In this document: piece after piece, positions 1 through 6,455 of the stretch | Position numbering within the stretch: position 1 is the first letter of the stretch | How the letters are laid out: the number at the start of each line of letters is the position of its first letter | Origin: Opitutus sp. GAS368 | GTDB taxonomy: Bacteria; Verrucomicrobiota; Verrucomicrobiia; Opitutales; Opitutaceae | Reading direction: 5' to 3' | NCBI GenBank assembly: GCA_945862035.1 | Contig: CAMAXB010000137.1 | Location: forward strand, 1 to 8,010 | DNA length: 8,010 nucleotides | The notes under the pieces: generated by a model | The model's database searches: none | What the model was told of the DNA's origin: nothing | The model's input: the letters and a program-made list of their open reading frames with translations, nothing else | Made by a program: the position numbers and the translations under genes

Positions 1-772
1 GCTTCTGGAGGAGGACGTCGGGCGCATTTCGCGGGTGATCGAAAACCGCCTTGGCTCCGGAGTGACTGAGCACGATGGGGGTCGCTGAGAGGTCGAGGAT
101 CTGGTCGAGCACGCTGTCGGCCGCATGCGAGGCATCAATGATCAGGCCAAGGCGGTTGGCCTCGGCGACCAGCTGCTTGCCGAGCGGGCTGAGACCGCCC
201 CATTCCGGGCCGCCCGCATCCGTGGCGGAGTCGGCCATCTCATTGTTGCGACCGTGCACCGGACCGATCATGCGCACGCCGAGGTCGAAGAAGGTCTTCA
301 CCAAGGTAAGGTCCTTCCCGATCGGGTAGCTGTTCTCCATCGACAGGTAGACGATCGACTTGCCGGCATCGGCGATGCGCTTGGCGTCATCTGCGGTGAG
401 CGCGATTTCCATCTGGTCTGAATTTGCCGCCACCATCTTGTGGATGCGCAGGCCGATCAGGAGGGCGCGGTCACGCACCTCGGCATGCGCCGCCGGCGTG
501 CGATCGCCCTGTCCCGTGTAGATCGTCCACCACCCGCCATTGATCCCGCCCTCCTTCATGCGGGGCAGGTCGACCTGGCTCCCCGCGGCGACCGTGTGCC
601 GGTCGGCCACGCTCCAGCCGGGTTTGGCGAGGTTGGCCGCGGTATCAAAGTGGGTATCGAGGGCAATGAAGCGGTCATGGAGCGCGCGCGCCTGGCGGTA
701 AGCCGCAGCATCGGGCACCCCGGCGAAAACCGGGGCGGCCAGCAGCAGGAGGAGGAGGGAACGGAGTTTCAT
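1..772 (-). CDS. Exported M19-family (renal/membrane dipeptidase-like) metallopeptidase, 3' end beyond window
   Basis: Reading the minus strand from the ATG at 772 gives 257 uninterrupted residues that run off the left edge. Residues 1-17 are a signal peptide: Lys/Arg near the start, a run of leucines, then VFA as a likely signal peptidase I site before GVP, so the enzyme should act outside the cytoplasm. The M19 binuclear-zinc ligands can be placed: H41 and D43 (HFD, family HxD), E146 (SMEN), H216 (IDASH) and H237 (LSHSG). The family hydrolyses dipeptides, including some D-amino-acid dipeptides, and related substrates; the exact substrate cannot be told. Complete members are usually about 350-420 residues, so roughly a third is missing. 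It is divergent from trxB and has no obvious link to the suf genes. The start is chosen because the signal peptide begins there. There is no Shine-Dalgarno sequence. Family call secure; substrate unknown. Confidence 0.9.
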   Translation of the reverse strand, partial: MKLRSLLLLLLAAPVFAGVPDAAAYRQARALHDRFIALDTHFDTAANLAKPGWSVADRHTVAAGSQVDLPRMKEGGINGGWWTIYTGQGDRTPAAHAEVRDRALLIGLRIHKMVAANSDQMEIALTADDAKRIADAGKSIVYLSMENSYPIGKDLTLVKTFFDLGVRMIGPVHGRNNEMADSATDAGGPEWGGLSPLGKQLVAEANRLGLIIDASHAADSVLDQILDLSATPIVLSHSGAKAVFDHPRNAPDVLLQK

Positions 773-789
773 GCGGTGACGGGATCATA

Positions 790-806
790 GGGGACCGGCG
801 GTCCCC
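790..806 (-). promoter_or_regulatory. Perfect 7-bp inverted repeat in the leader of the M19 peptidase gene
   Basis: GGGGACC (790-796) and GGTCCCC (800-806) are exact reverse complements separated by GGC. With the TATAAT box at 815-820 on the minus strand, transcription would start near 808. The dyad would then form a hairpin at the very 5' end of the peptidase mRNA, 17 bases before its start codon. It may stabilise the transcript or be a protein-binding site. The repeat is directly visible; the role is inferred. Confidence 0.45.
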
Positions 807-814
807 ATCCAAGA

Positions 815-820
815 ATTATA
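815..820 (-). promoter_or_regulatory. Candidate -10 box for the M19 peptidase gene
   Basis: The minus strand reads TATAAT, a full match to the sigma-70 -10 consensus, 43 bases upstream of the peptidase start codon in a GC-rich setting. I find no convincing TTGACA-like -35 hexamer at 16-18 bases spacing and no TGn extension, so this is only a candidate promoter. Confidence 0.45.
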
Positions 821-902
821 GCGAAGCGGGCAGGTCGATCGCCGGCCGGAAGCAAGGAGGGAAACTGACGGTTCGACCACCGGGCGGGATCCCTCGTGGG
901 TA

Positions 903-919
903 CGGACGCGAGTCGTCCG
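903..919. promoter_or_regulatory. 6-bp inverted repeat upstream of trxB (dyad 1)
   Basis: CGGACG (903-908) and CGTCCG (914-919) are perfect reverse complements around a 5-base centre. With the similar dyad at 941-955 it forms a pair between the divergent peptidase and trxB genes. It could be an operator half or a leader hairpin. No known motif is recognised. Confidence 0.3.
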
Positions 920-940
920 CCGAGGCAAACCAACCCGCAG

Positions 941-955
941 CGGATGTGCCATCCG
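941..955. promoter_or_regulatory. 6-bp inverted repeat upstream of trxB (dyad 2)
   Basis: CGGATG (941-946) and CATCCG (950-955) are perfect reverse complements around TGC. The half-site differs from that of the dyad at 903-919 by one base (CGGAYG), and the centres lie 37 bases apart. It ends 85 bases before the trxB start. The role is unknown. Confidence 0.3.
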
Positions 956-1040
956 TTCGCAGATTCCTTGCTCAGCGGGGTGGGTCCCTACTCTGCAGTT
1001 GCACTCGCCCCAGTCTGTGGCTCCTTGGACTTTCAACTCC

Positions 1041-1985
1041 ATGTCCTCCTCCGTCGAAAATGTCGTCATCGTCGGCACCGGGTGCGCCGGGCTCACCGCC
1101 GCGATCTACACCGGCCGCGCCAATCTGAATCCGCTCGTGCTCGAGGGATCCCTTCCCGGCGGCCAGCTGACGACGACCTCCGAGGTCGAGAATTTCCCCG
1201 GTTTTCCCGACGGCGTCGATGGCTTCATGCTGATGGACAACCTGCGCAAGCAGGCGACCAAGTTTGGCACCCGCTTTGAACAGGCGATGGTGACGTCGGT
1301 GGATTTCACGTCGATGCCCCGCAAGCTGGTCTGCGGTGATCGCACGATTCTCTCCAAAGCCGTCATCATTGCCACCGGCGCCTCGCCACGCATGACCGGC
1401 ATTCCCGGCGAGAAGGAACTCTACGGCGGCAAGGGCGTCACCACCTGCGCGACGTGCGATGGCGCTTTCTACCGCAAAATGGACGTCGCGGTCATCGGTG
1501 GCGGCGACAGCGCCGCCGAGGAAGCCCTCTTCCTGACCCGTTTTGCGAGCAAGGTCTACCTTGTGCATCGCCGGGGTGAGCTGCGCGCGTCGAAAATCAT
1601 GGCCGACCGCGCCACCTCCCATCCCAAGATCGAATGCGTGTGGGACAGCGTCCCGGTCGCGGTCGAGGGGGTCGAGGCCGGCGCCGTAAGCGGGCTCAAG
1701 ATCCGCCACGTCAAGACCAACGCCGAACGCGTGCTGCCGGTAAAAGGCATCTTCGTTGCCATCGGCCATGTGCCGAACACCGGGCCGTTTGCTCCGGCCC
1801 TCGCTGTCGACGAGGGCGGCTACTTTAAGCCATCCGCCGGCTCCCAGGTTCAGTCCAAGGTCGCCGGTGTCTACGTGGCCGGCGACTGCGCCGACCACGT
1901 CTACCGCCAGGCTATCACGGCCGCCGGGATGGGCTGCCAAGCCGCAATCGAGGCGGAGCGTTGGCTCGCGGAGCACGACGCCTAG
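1041..1985 (+). CDS. trxB: Thioredoxin reductase (NADPH, FAD-dependent)
   Basis: This 314-residue flavoprotein has the usual length for low-molecular-weight bacterial thioredoxin reductase. It transfers electrons from NADPH through FAD and a redox disulfide to thioredoxin in the cytoplasm. Visible in order: the FAD Rossmann motif GTGCAG at residues 12-17, GGQL at 40-43, the active-site CATC at 136-139 followed by DGAFY, the NADPH Rossmann motif GGGDSA at 153-158, HRR at 176-178 for the NADPH 2'-phosphate, and the C-terminal FAD motif GVYVAGDC (276-283) with YRQAITAAGMGC. The FAD motif has Cys where GSGPAG-type enzymes have Pro. The ATG at 1041 is preferred over an in-frame TTG at 999, because the latter adds 14 residues before the normal N-terminus. 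No Shine-Dalgarno sequence precedes it. It stands alone: a divergent gene lies upstream and a 358-base gap follows. Confidence 0.96.
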   Translation: MSSSVENVVIVGTGCAGLTAAIYTGRANLNPLVLEGSLPGGQLTTTSEVENFPGFPDGVDGFMLMDNLRKQATKFGTRFEQAMVTSVDFTSMPRKLVCGDRTILSKAVIIATGASPRMTGIPGEKELYGGKGVTTCATCDGAFYRKMDVAVIGGGDSAAEEALFLTRFASKVYLVHRRGELRASKIMADRATSHPKIECVWDSVPVAVEGVEAGAVSGLKIRHVKTNAERVLPVKGIFVAIGHVPNTGPFAPALAVDEGGYFKPSAGSQVQSKVAGVYVAGDCADHVYRQAITAAGMGCQAAIEAERWLAEHDA

Positions 1986-2023
1986 ACCGTCCTTCCAGGC
2001 GCCTGATTGAGCGCCGATCGGTC
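1985..2023 (+). terminator. Weak nested stem-loop after trxB, possible terminator
   Basis: Starting at the last base of the trxB stop codon, GACCG (1985-1989) pairs with CGGTC (2019-2023), and GGCGC (1998-2002) pairs inside it with GCGCC (2011-2015). No T-tract follows, so it is not a classical intrinsic terminator. It may be a transcript-end structure or chance in GC-rich DNA. Confidence 0.2.
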
Positions 2024-2343
2024 CCGTCGCCTTGCGACAGTTCGCGGCCGGCGCCCGCCGTGCCCGGACTCAAAGGCGGAATTCCCCACCCTTCACGTAA
2101 GGTCTGGCGGGCATATTGAGTCACTTTCCTGCTCGAATCATCGCGAGACGCGACACTCCCGCAATTGACCGGTTCAAGTGATCCCCTTCGTATTTGTTTC
2201 TCGGAGAGGTTTTTGCGACTTCACCGGCGCCGAGGTGGAGCTCGGGCTGAGCTAAAGGACTTCGCCCCTACCTTTAATTGTAATTATTCTAATTATCACT
2301 TGAAAGCCCGGAAGAAACGCGTTGGTTACTCTTTCTCCGATCC
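1986..2343. other. 358-base intergenic region between trxB and the fur-like gene
   Basis: I see no credible gene here. An open frame begins at 2165 but runs out of frame into the fur-like gene and resembles no protein. The region has a weak stem-loop just after trxB, a small GTCGC-CTT-GCGAC hairpin at 2026-2038, mixed sequence, and then a sharply AT-rich patch at 2273-2303. That patch probably holds the promoter and operator of the fur-suf operon. No known riboswitch or small-RNA signature was recognised. Confidence 0.6.
2281..2298. promoter_or_regulatory. AT-rich dyad resembling a Fur/PerR operator, upstream of the fur-suf operon
   Basis: Bases 2281-2295 form TAATTA-TTC-TAATTA, a perfect 6-3-6 dyad. 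Overlapping it, 2284-2298 fits the 7-1-7 pattern of Fur-family operators. The right half ATTATCA equals the classic Fur half-site, and by hand count 11 of 14 half-site positions match either Fur (TGATAAT-N-ATTATCA) or PerR (TTATAAT-N-ATTATAA). Another TAATT lies at 2275. The patch sits in GC-rich DNA and ends 45 bases before the start codon of a Fur-family gene, so autoregulation and control of the suf genes are likely. A TG at 2279-2280 followed by AATTAT (2282-2287) could be a weak extended -10 overlapping the operator. No binding data are available. Confidence 0.5.
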
Positions 2344-2766
2344 ATGTCCCTCGCCTCCCACGACGCCCTCACCCAGAAGCTGGCCGGTAGCGGCCTGCGC
2401 AACACCCCGCAGCGGGAGGTCGTCTATGCTGCCCTCTTGGAGCGCCGCGACCATCCGACGGCCGATGAGGTCTACGCCCGGGTCCGACCGGCTTTGCCCG
2501 GCATTTCGCTCGCGACCGTCTACAACTGCCTGGAGACCCTCGTCCAGTGTGAGCTGGTTCGGGCCGTTAACTTCGAGCGCGGACCGACCCGGTTCTGCCC
2601 GAATCTTCACCCGCATGCCCACTTCCACGACAACGTGAGCGGCGCCACCTACGACATCAACCTGCCCGCGGAGGTGCTCGCGCAGGTCAAGGCCATCCTC
2701 CCCGCCGGTTACCAGGTCGAGGACGTGGAAATCTCCTTCCGCGGCAAATCCCTCACTTCGCACTGA
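2344..2766 (+). CDS. Fur-family transcriptional regulator with an atypical metal site, first gene of the suf operon
   Basis: The 140-residue protein has the Fur fold. Its winged helix includes RNTPQREVVYAAL (19-31), H37, TADEVY (39-44) and the recognition segment ISLATVYNCLETL (54-66). A His-rich hinge at 89-96 follows, then the dimerisation domain. Fur-family proteins are metal-dependent DNA-binding regulators of iron or oxidative-stress genes. Aligned by hand with Bacillus PerR, numbering coincides: H37, H91, H93 and D104 are kept, but D85 is Cys. The structural zinc cysteines 96 and 99 are Asp and Ser, and the C-terminal CxxC is absent. The only cysteines are 62, 69 and 85. The protein is therefore not a canonical Fur, PerR or Zur; an Irr-like or separate subfamily is possible. 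It lies 30 bases before sufC, so it is probably co-transcribed with the suf genes and regulates them. No specific symbol is justified. Confidence 0.9.
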   Translation: MSLASHDALTQKLAGSGLRNTPQREVVYAALLERRDHPTADEVYARVRPALPGISLATVYNCLETLVQCELVRAVNFERGPTRFCPNLHPHAHFHDNVSGATYDINLPAEVLAQVKAILPAGYQVEDVEISFRGKSLTSH

Positions 2767-2796
2767 ACTTCCCGCCCCGTTCACCTTATCCTCGCC

Positions 2797-3561
2797 ATGC
2801 ACACGCTCGAAATCCGCGATCTGTTCGTCGCTCTGACGGACCAGCCCGACAAGCCCATCGTGAAGGGACTCAACCTCACGATCAAAGCCGGCGAAATCCA
2901 CGCCATCATGGGGCCCAACGGCACCGGCAAGTCCACCCTGTCCAAGGCCATCGCCGGACACCCGGGCTATGCCATCACAGGGGGGGACGTGCTGATCGAC
3001 GGCAAGTCCATCCTGGAGATGGAACCCGATGAGCGCGCCCGCGCCGGCATCTTCCTCGCTTTCCAGTACCCCAGCGAAATCCCCGGCGTTTCCATCGCCA
3101 ACTTTCTCCGCGCCGCGGTCCAGGCCCGGCTCGCCGAGGGCGAGGAACTCGACGCCACCGCCTACTACAAGCGGCTCTATGGCAAGATGGACATGCTCAA
3201 GATCGACCGGAAGTTCACCTCGCGCGCGGTCAATGACGGCTTCTCCGGTGGCGAAAAGAAGCGCTGCGAGATCCTGCAGATGGCGATGCTCGAACCCACC
3301 TTCGCCCTGATGGACGAGACCGACTCCGGCCTCGACATCGACGCCCTCCGCATCGTCGCCGACGGCGTCAACACCATGCGCGGGCCGAAGCTCGGCGTCC
3401 TGCTCATCACCCACTATCAGCGCCTGCTCGACTACATCGTGCCCGACCAGGTGCATGTCATGTACGACGGCCGCATCGTGAAGACCGGCGACAAGGGCCT
3501 GGCCCTCGAACTCGAGGCCAAGGGCTACGACTGGGTCAAAAAAGAACTCGCCGCCGTCTGA
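2797..3561 (+). CDS. sufC: Fe-S cluster assembly ATPase SufC
   Basis: SufC is the cytoplasmic ABC-type ATPase of the SufBCD scaffold; ATP hydrolysis drives the conformational change needed for cluster assembly on SufB-SufD. At 254 residues it has the family length (about 250). Visible elements are Walker A GPNGTGKST (39-47), Q-loop Q90 in FQYPSEIPGV, the ABC signature FSGGEKKR (149-156), Walker B FALMDE (169-174), the SufC-typical TDSGLDIDAL (175-184) and the switch histidine H206 in ITHYQRLL. It begins 30 bases after the regulator and ends 34 bases before sufB, as expected within one operon. The start is preceded by a pyrimidine-rich stretch and no Shine-Dalgarno sequence. A run of seven G at 2980-2986 lies in the Thr-Gly-Gly codons (61-63) and leaves the frame intact. 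Confidence 0.97.
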   Translation: MHTLEIRDLFVALTDQPDKPIVKGLNLTIKAGEIHAIMGPNGTGKSTLSKAIAGHPGYAITGGDVLIDGKSILEMEPDERARAGIFLAFQYPSEIPGVSIANFLRAAVQARLAEGEELDATAYYKRLYGKMDMLKIDRKFTSRAVNDGFSGGEKKRCEILQMAMLEPTFALMDETDSGLDIDALRIVADGVNTMRGPKLGVLLITHYQRLLDYIVPDQVHVMYDGRIVKTGDKGLALELEAKGYDWVKKELAAV

Positions 3562-3595
3562 GCGACGCCTCCGCAACCTCCTGAATCCCCCTTCC

Positions 3596-5035
3596 ATGGC
3601 TGACACCGAAATCCTTGGCACCGACTCCGCAGTCGAAAATCCCGCGGTTGGCATCGACCAGTCCGTCGGCGACTTCACCTACGACGTGAAGTACGAATTT
3701 GACGCGGGCAGCGGTCTGAATGAAGGCACCGTCCGCTACATCAGCTCGGTCAAGAAGGAGGCCCCGTGGATCCTCGATTTCCGCCTGAAGGCCTACCAGA
3801 CCTTCCTCGACAAGCCCATGCCCACCCACTGGGCAACCAAGGATCTCGAGAGCATCGATTTCAGCAAGATCCGGTACTACCTGTCCCAGGGCCAGAAGCC
3901 CAAGCGCACGTGGGACGAGGTCCCGGATGACATCAAGAAGACCTTCGAGCGGCTCGGCATCCCCGAGCAGGAGCGCAAGTTCCTCGCCGGCGTGGAGGCC
4001 CAGTTTGACTCCGAGGCTGCGTATTCAAACGTCAAGGACATCGTCGCAAAGCAGGGCGTCATCTTCCTGACGTCCTCCGAGGCCCTGCGCGAGCATCCCG
4101 AGCTCTTCCGAAAGTGGTTCGGCAAGGTCATCCCGACCTCCGACAACAAGTTTTCCGCCCTGAACAGCGCAGTCTTCTCGGGCGGTTCCTTCATCTATGT
4201 GCCGAAGGGCGTGAAGGTCGCGATGCCGCTGCAGGCCTACTTCCGCATCAACGCGGAGAATTTCGGCCAGTTCGAGCGCACCCTCATCATCGCCGACGAG
4301 GGCGCCGAGGTCACCTACATGGAGGGCTGCACCGCCCCCAAATTCTCCACCTCGACCCTGCACAGCGCGGTCGTCGAGCTCGTCGCGCTCAAGGGCGCCA
4401 AGATCCAGTACATCACGGTCCAGAACTGGGCCAATAACGTGTTCAATCTCGTGACCAAGCGCGGGCTCGCGATGGAGGATGCCGAGATCAAGTGGATCGA
4501 CTGCAACATCGGCAGCCGGCTCACGATGAAGTACCCGGGGGTGATCCTGAAAGGCCGGCGCGCCCGCGGCGAGGTGATCTCGATCGCCCTGGCCAACGAT
4601 GGCCAGCACCAGGACACCGGCGCGAAGATGATCCACGCAGCCGACGAGACCACCTCGTCGATCGTCGCCAAGTCCATCTCCGTCGGCCAGGGCCGCAGCA
4701 CCTACCGCGGCCAGGTCCACATCCCGAAGCACCTCAAGGGCTGCAAGAACAACACCGAGTGCGATGCCCTGCTGATCAACAGCAACAGCCGCACCGACAC
4801 CTATCCCGCCATCACCGTGCGCGGCGACCGCCATGCGGTGCAGCACGAGGCGAGCGTTTCCAAGGTCAGCGAGGAAATGATCTTCTACATGCAGCAGCGC
4901 GGCCTGACGGAGGCCCAAGCCATGAGCCTCGCGGTCAACGGCTTCGTCAACGATCTCGTGAGCCAATTCCCGATGGAGTACTCCGTCGAGCTCAAGCGCC
5001 TGATCGACCTCGAGATGGAAGGGTCCGTGGGCTGA
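3596..5035 (+). CDS. sufB: Fe-S cluster assembly scaffold SufB
   Basis: SufB is the scaffold subunit that receives sulfur and holds the nascent cluster in SufBC2D. The protein is 479 residues, close to Escherichia coli SufB (495). The N-terminal part (about 25-180) has the family segments VRYISSVKKEAPWILDFRLK (46-65) and WFGKVIP. The beta-helix core follows with FSGGSFIYVPKGVKVAMPLQ (194-213). C245 in MEGCTAP corresponds to the sulfur-accepting Cys254 of E. coli. C389 in TECDALL and E418 in HEAS correspond to E. coli Cys405 and Glu434, with a constant offset of 16. The C-terminal helical segment EEMIFYMQQRGL and SLAVNGFVNDL is intact. All residues expected for function are present. It lies 34 bases after sufC, and a 91-base repeat-bearing gap separates it from sufD. 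Confidence 0.98.
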   Translation: MADTEILGTDSAVENPAVGIDQSVGDFTYDVKYEFDAGSGLNEGTVRYISSVKKEAPWILDFRLKAYQTFLDKPMPTHWATKDLESIDFSKIRYYLSQGQKPKRTWDEVPDDIKKTFERLGIPEQERKFLAGVEAQFDSEAAYSNVKDIVAKQGVIFLTSSEALREHPELFRKWFGKVIPTSDNKFSALNSAVFSGGSFIYVPKGVKVAMPLQAYFRINAENFGQFERTLIIADEGAEVTYMEGCTAPKFSTSTLHSAVVELVALKGAKIQYITVQNWANNVFNLVTKRGLAMEDAEIKWIDCNIGSRLTMKYPGVILKGRRARGEVISIALANDGQHQDTGAKMIHAADETTSSIVAKSISVGQGRSTYRGQVHIPKHLKGCKNNTECDALLINSNSRTDTYPAITVRGDRHAVQHEASVSKVSEEMIFYMQQRGLTEAQAMSLAVNGFVNDLVSQFPMEYSVELKRLIDLEMEGSVG

Positions 5036-5044
5036 CGCCCACTC

Positions 5045-5123
5045 ATTTTCGATTTTGGATTCTCGATTTCCGATTTTCGGAAACGGGCTTCCAATCGAAA
5101 TTCGAAAATCGAAATTCGAAAAT
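5045..5123. repeat. Heptanucleotide repeat element with inverted arms between sufB and sufD
   Basis: The left arm (5045-5079) is five contiguous 7-base units of consensus ATTYTCG: exact ATTTTCG at 5045 and 5073, variants at 5052, 5059 and 5066. The right arm (5096-5123) is four units alternating CGAAATT and CGAAAAT, the reverse complement of the left consensus. It can also be read as an exact 14-base tandem repeat, AATCGAAATTCGAA, at 5093-5106 and 5107-5120. The arms face each other across about 16 bases and could fold into a long imperfect hairpin. Composition is AT-rich, unlike the surrounding genes. The right arm ends 3 bases before the sufD start codon. It looks like a dispersed intergenic repeat, but only this copy is visible. 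Confidence 0.8.
5067..5083 (+). promoter_or_regulatory. Perfect short hairpin at the tip of the sufB-sufD repeat
   Basis: TTTCCGA (5067-5073) pairs exactly with TCGGAAA (5077-5083) around a TTT loop. It competes with the longer pairing of the two heptad arms, so alternative RNA folds are possible. No T-tract terminator signature follows. An effect on sufB/sufD stoichiometry through processing or translation is conceivable but unproven. Confidence 0.4.
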
Positions 5124-5126
5124 CAA

Positions 5127-6455
5127 ATGTCCGTTTCCCTCACTTCCGCACCGTCCCCTGTCTCCGCCCCCGCCACCGGCCTGACCGCCGAGCGCTTCGC
5201 CGCGCACCTTGCCCAGCAGGCCCCCCTGCCCGCCTGGTGGCTTGACGCCAAGCAGGTCGCCTGGGAGCGCTTTCGTGCTCTGCCCCTGCCGACGCGCACC
5301 GACGAGCACTGGCGCTTCAGCTCGCTCAAGGGCATCTCCTTCGATGGCTATGACCTGTCCGAGACCCCGGCGAGCGCCGCTCCCCACCTGCCCGCGTTTC
5401 CGCACACGGCACAGATCATCTACTCGAACCGCCAGGTGATCGGTCGCAGCACCGTCCCGGCCGAACTCACGGCCCAGGGCGTTCTCTTCTGTCCACTCGA
5501 CGAGGCGCTCCGCGAGCACGGTGAACTCGTCCGCACCCATCTGCAGAAGCACCCGGCCGCCCTTGGGGGCGACAAGTTTGTCGCGCTCAACACCGCCTTC
5601 GCTGCTTCGGGCGTGGTCCTCTACGTACCCAAGGGGGTCGAGGTCGATCTCCCCTTCGTCGTGCAGCACGCGATCACCGGCGAACGCCAGGCCGCCTTCC
5701 CGCACACCCTGGTCATTCTTGAGGACAACGCGCGCGCCACCCTCGTTGAGTTTTTCGTCAGCGGCGACCAGCGCACGCACCTCGCGGCGGGGGTCAACGA
5801 CCTCCACGCCGGCGCCGGCGCCCGCCTGACCTATGTCGGCGCGCAAAGCTGGTCCGATACCACGCTGGCCTTCCAGTCGAACTCGATCGTCGCCCAGCGC
5901 GACGCCCGCGTGCTGGCTCTCAATGTCCATCTCGGCGGCCGCCAGGCTCGCCACGAGTCGCACTCCCGCCTGCTCGGACCCGGGGCCCACAGCGAGATGC
6001 TCGCGCTCACCGTCGCCGGCGGCACGCAGGAATTCGACCAGCGGACGCTCCAGACCCACGCCGCTCCGAACACGAGCTCAAACCTGCTCTACAAGAATGT
6101 GCTGCTCGACACGGCGCGGACGATTTTCTCGGGCCTGATCGTGGTCGACCCGGACGCGCAGAAGACCGACGCCTACCAGAGCAATCGCAACCTGATGCTC
6201 AGCGACACCGCCGAGGCCAACAGCCTCCCCGGCCTGGAAATTCAGGCCAACGATGTCCGCTGCACCCACGGCGCCACCACCAGCCGGATCGAGCCCGAGC
6301 AGGAATTCTACCTCGAGTCTCGCGGCATCCCGCCGAAGAAGGCAGCGGAGCTGCTCGTCATCGGCTTCTTCGAGGAAGTCCTCAACAAGCTGGAGGACGA
6401 AAATCTCCACGCGGTTCTCCGGGACCTGATCGAAGCCAAGTTTAAGGCGAAGTAG
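5127..6455 (+). CDS. sufD: Fe-S cluster assembly protein SufD
   Basis: SufD is the SufB paralogue that completes the SufBC2D scaffold and is needed for iron acquisition during assembly. From the ATG at 5127 it is 442 residues (E. coli SufD: 423). The N-terminal helical part contains LPLPTRTDEHWRFSSL (52-67), typical of SufD. The beta-helix includes FVALNTAFAASGVVLYVPKGVEVDLP (151-176) and AGGTQEFDQRTLQTHAAPNTSSNLLYKNVL (297-326). C379 and H381 in VRCTHGAT correspond to E. coli Cys358 and His360, the latter implicated in cluster assembly. The C-terminal segment EEQEFYLESRGI-like region and VIGFFEEVL is complete. The in-frame TTG at 5055 is rejected because its 24 extra residues are translated repeat DNA. 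Repeat-bearing gaps of 91 and 134 bases flank the gene, wider than the gaps between the earlier suf genes. Confidence 0.96.
   Translation: MSVSLTSAPSPVSAPATGLTAERFAAHLAQQAPLPAWWLDAKQVAWERFRALPLPTRTDEHWRFSSLKGISFDGYDLSETPASAAPHLPAFPHTAQIIYSNRQVIGRSTVPAELTAQGVLFCPLDEALREHGELVRTHLQKHPAALGGDKFVALNTAFAASGVVLYVPKGVEVDLPFVVQHAITGERQAAFPHTLVILEDNARATLVEFFVSGDQRTHLAAGVNDLHAGAGARLTYVGAQSWSDTTLAFQSNSIVAQRDARVLALNVHLGGRQARHESHSRLLGPGAHSEMLALTVAGGTQEFDQRTLQTHAAPNTSSNLLYKNVLLDTARTIFSGLIVVDPDAQKTDAYQSNRNLMLSDTAEANSLPGLEIQANDVRCTHGATTSRIEPEQEFYLESRGIPPKKAAELLVIGFFEEVLNKLEDENLHAVLRDLIEAKFKAK

Noticed and set aside
865..885. TTCGA T-loop-like sequence suggesting a tRNA or tmRNA end
   Set aside because: The flanking bases do not form a 5-bp T-arm stem, and no acceptor stem or anticodon arm can be placed.
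999..1040. Upstream TTG start for trxB
   Set aside because: The extra 14 residues lie outside the family N-terminus; the ATG at 1041 gives the normal distance to the GxGxxG motif.
972..1976. 334-codon minus-strand open frame opposite trxB
   Set aside because: It is a shadow of trxB without any recognisable motif.
2165..2638. Plus-strand open frame starting in the trxB-fur gap
   Set aside because: It overlaps the fur-like gene out of frame, and its product is Ser/Pro/Arg-rich and unlike any known protein.
2980..2986. G7 tract in sufC as a phase-variation switch
   Set aside because: Seven G is short for slippage-driven switching, the gene is intact, and a core assembly ATPase is an unlikely target.
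2326..3678. 450-codon open frame on the minus strand opposite the fur-like gene and sufC
   Set aside because: It lies antisense to two well-conserved genes, and its translation is low-complexity Gly/Val/Asp/Glu-rich with no recognisable domain. Such frames are common opposite GC-rich genes.
4025..4966. 313-codon minus-strand open frame opposite sufB
   Set aside because: It is a mirror of sufB codon bias (Ala, Asp, Leu, Gly, His-rich) with no family resemblance.
5055..5126. Upstream TTG start for sufD
   Set aside because: The extra residues are translated heptad repeat; the ATG at 5127 gives a normal SufD N-terminus.
5043..6059. 338-codon minus-strand open frame opposite sufD
   Set aside because: It is antisense to sufD, and its end is translated heptad-repeat DNA.
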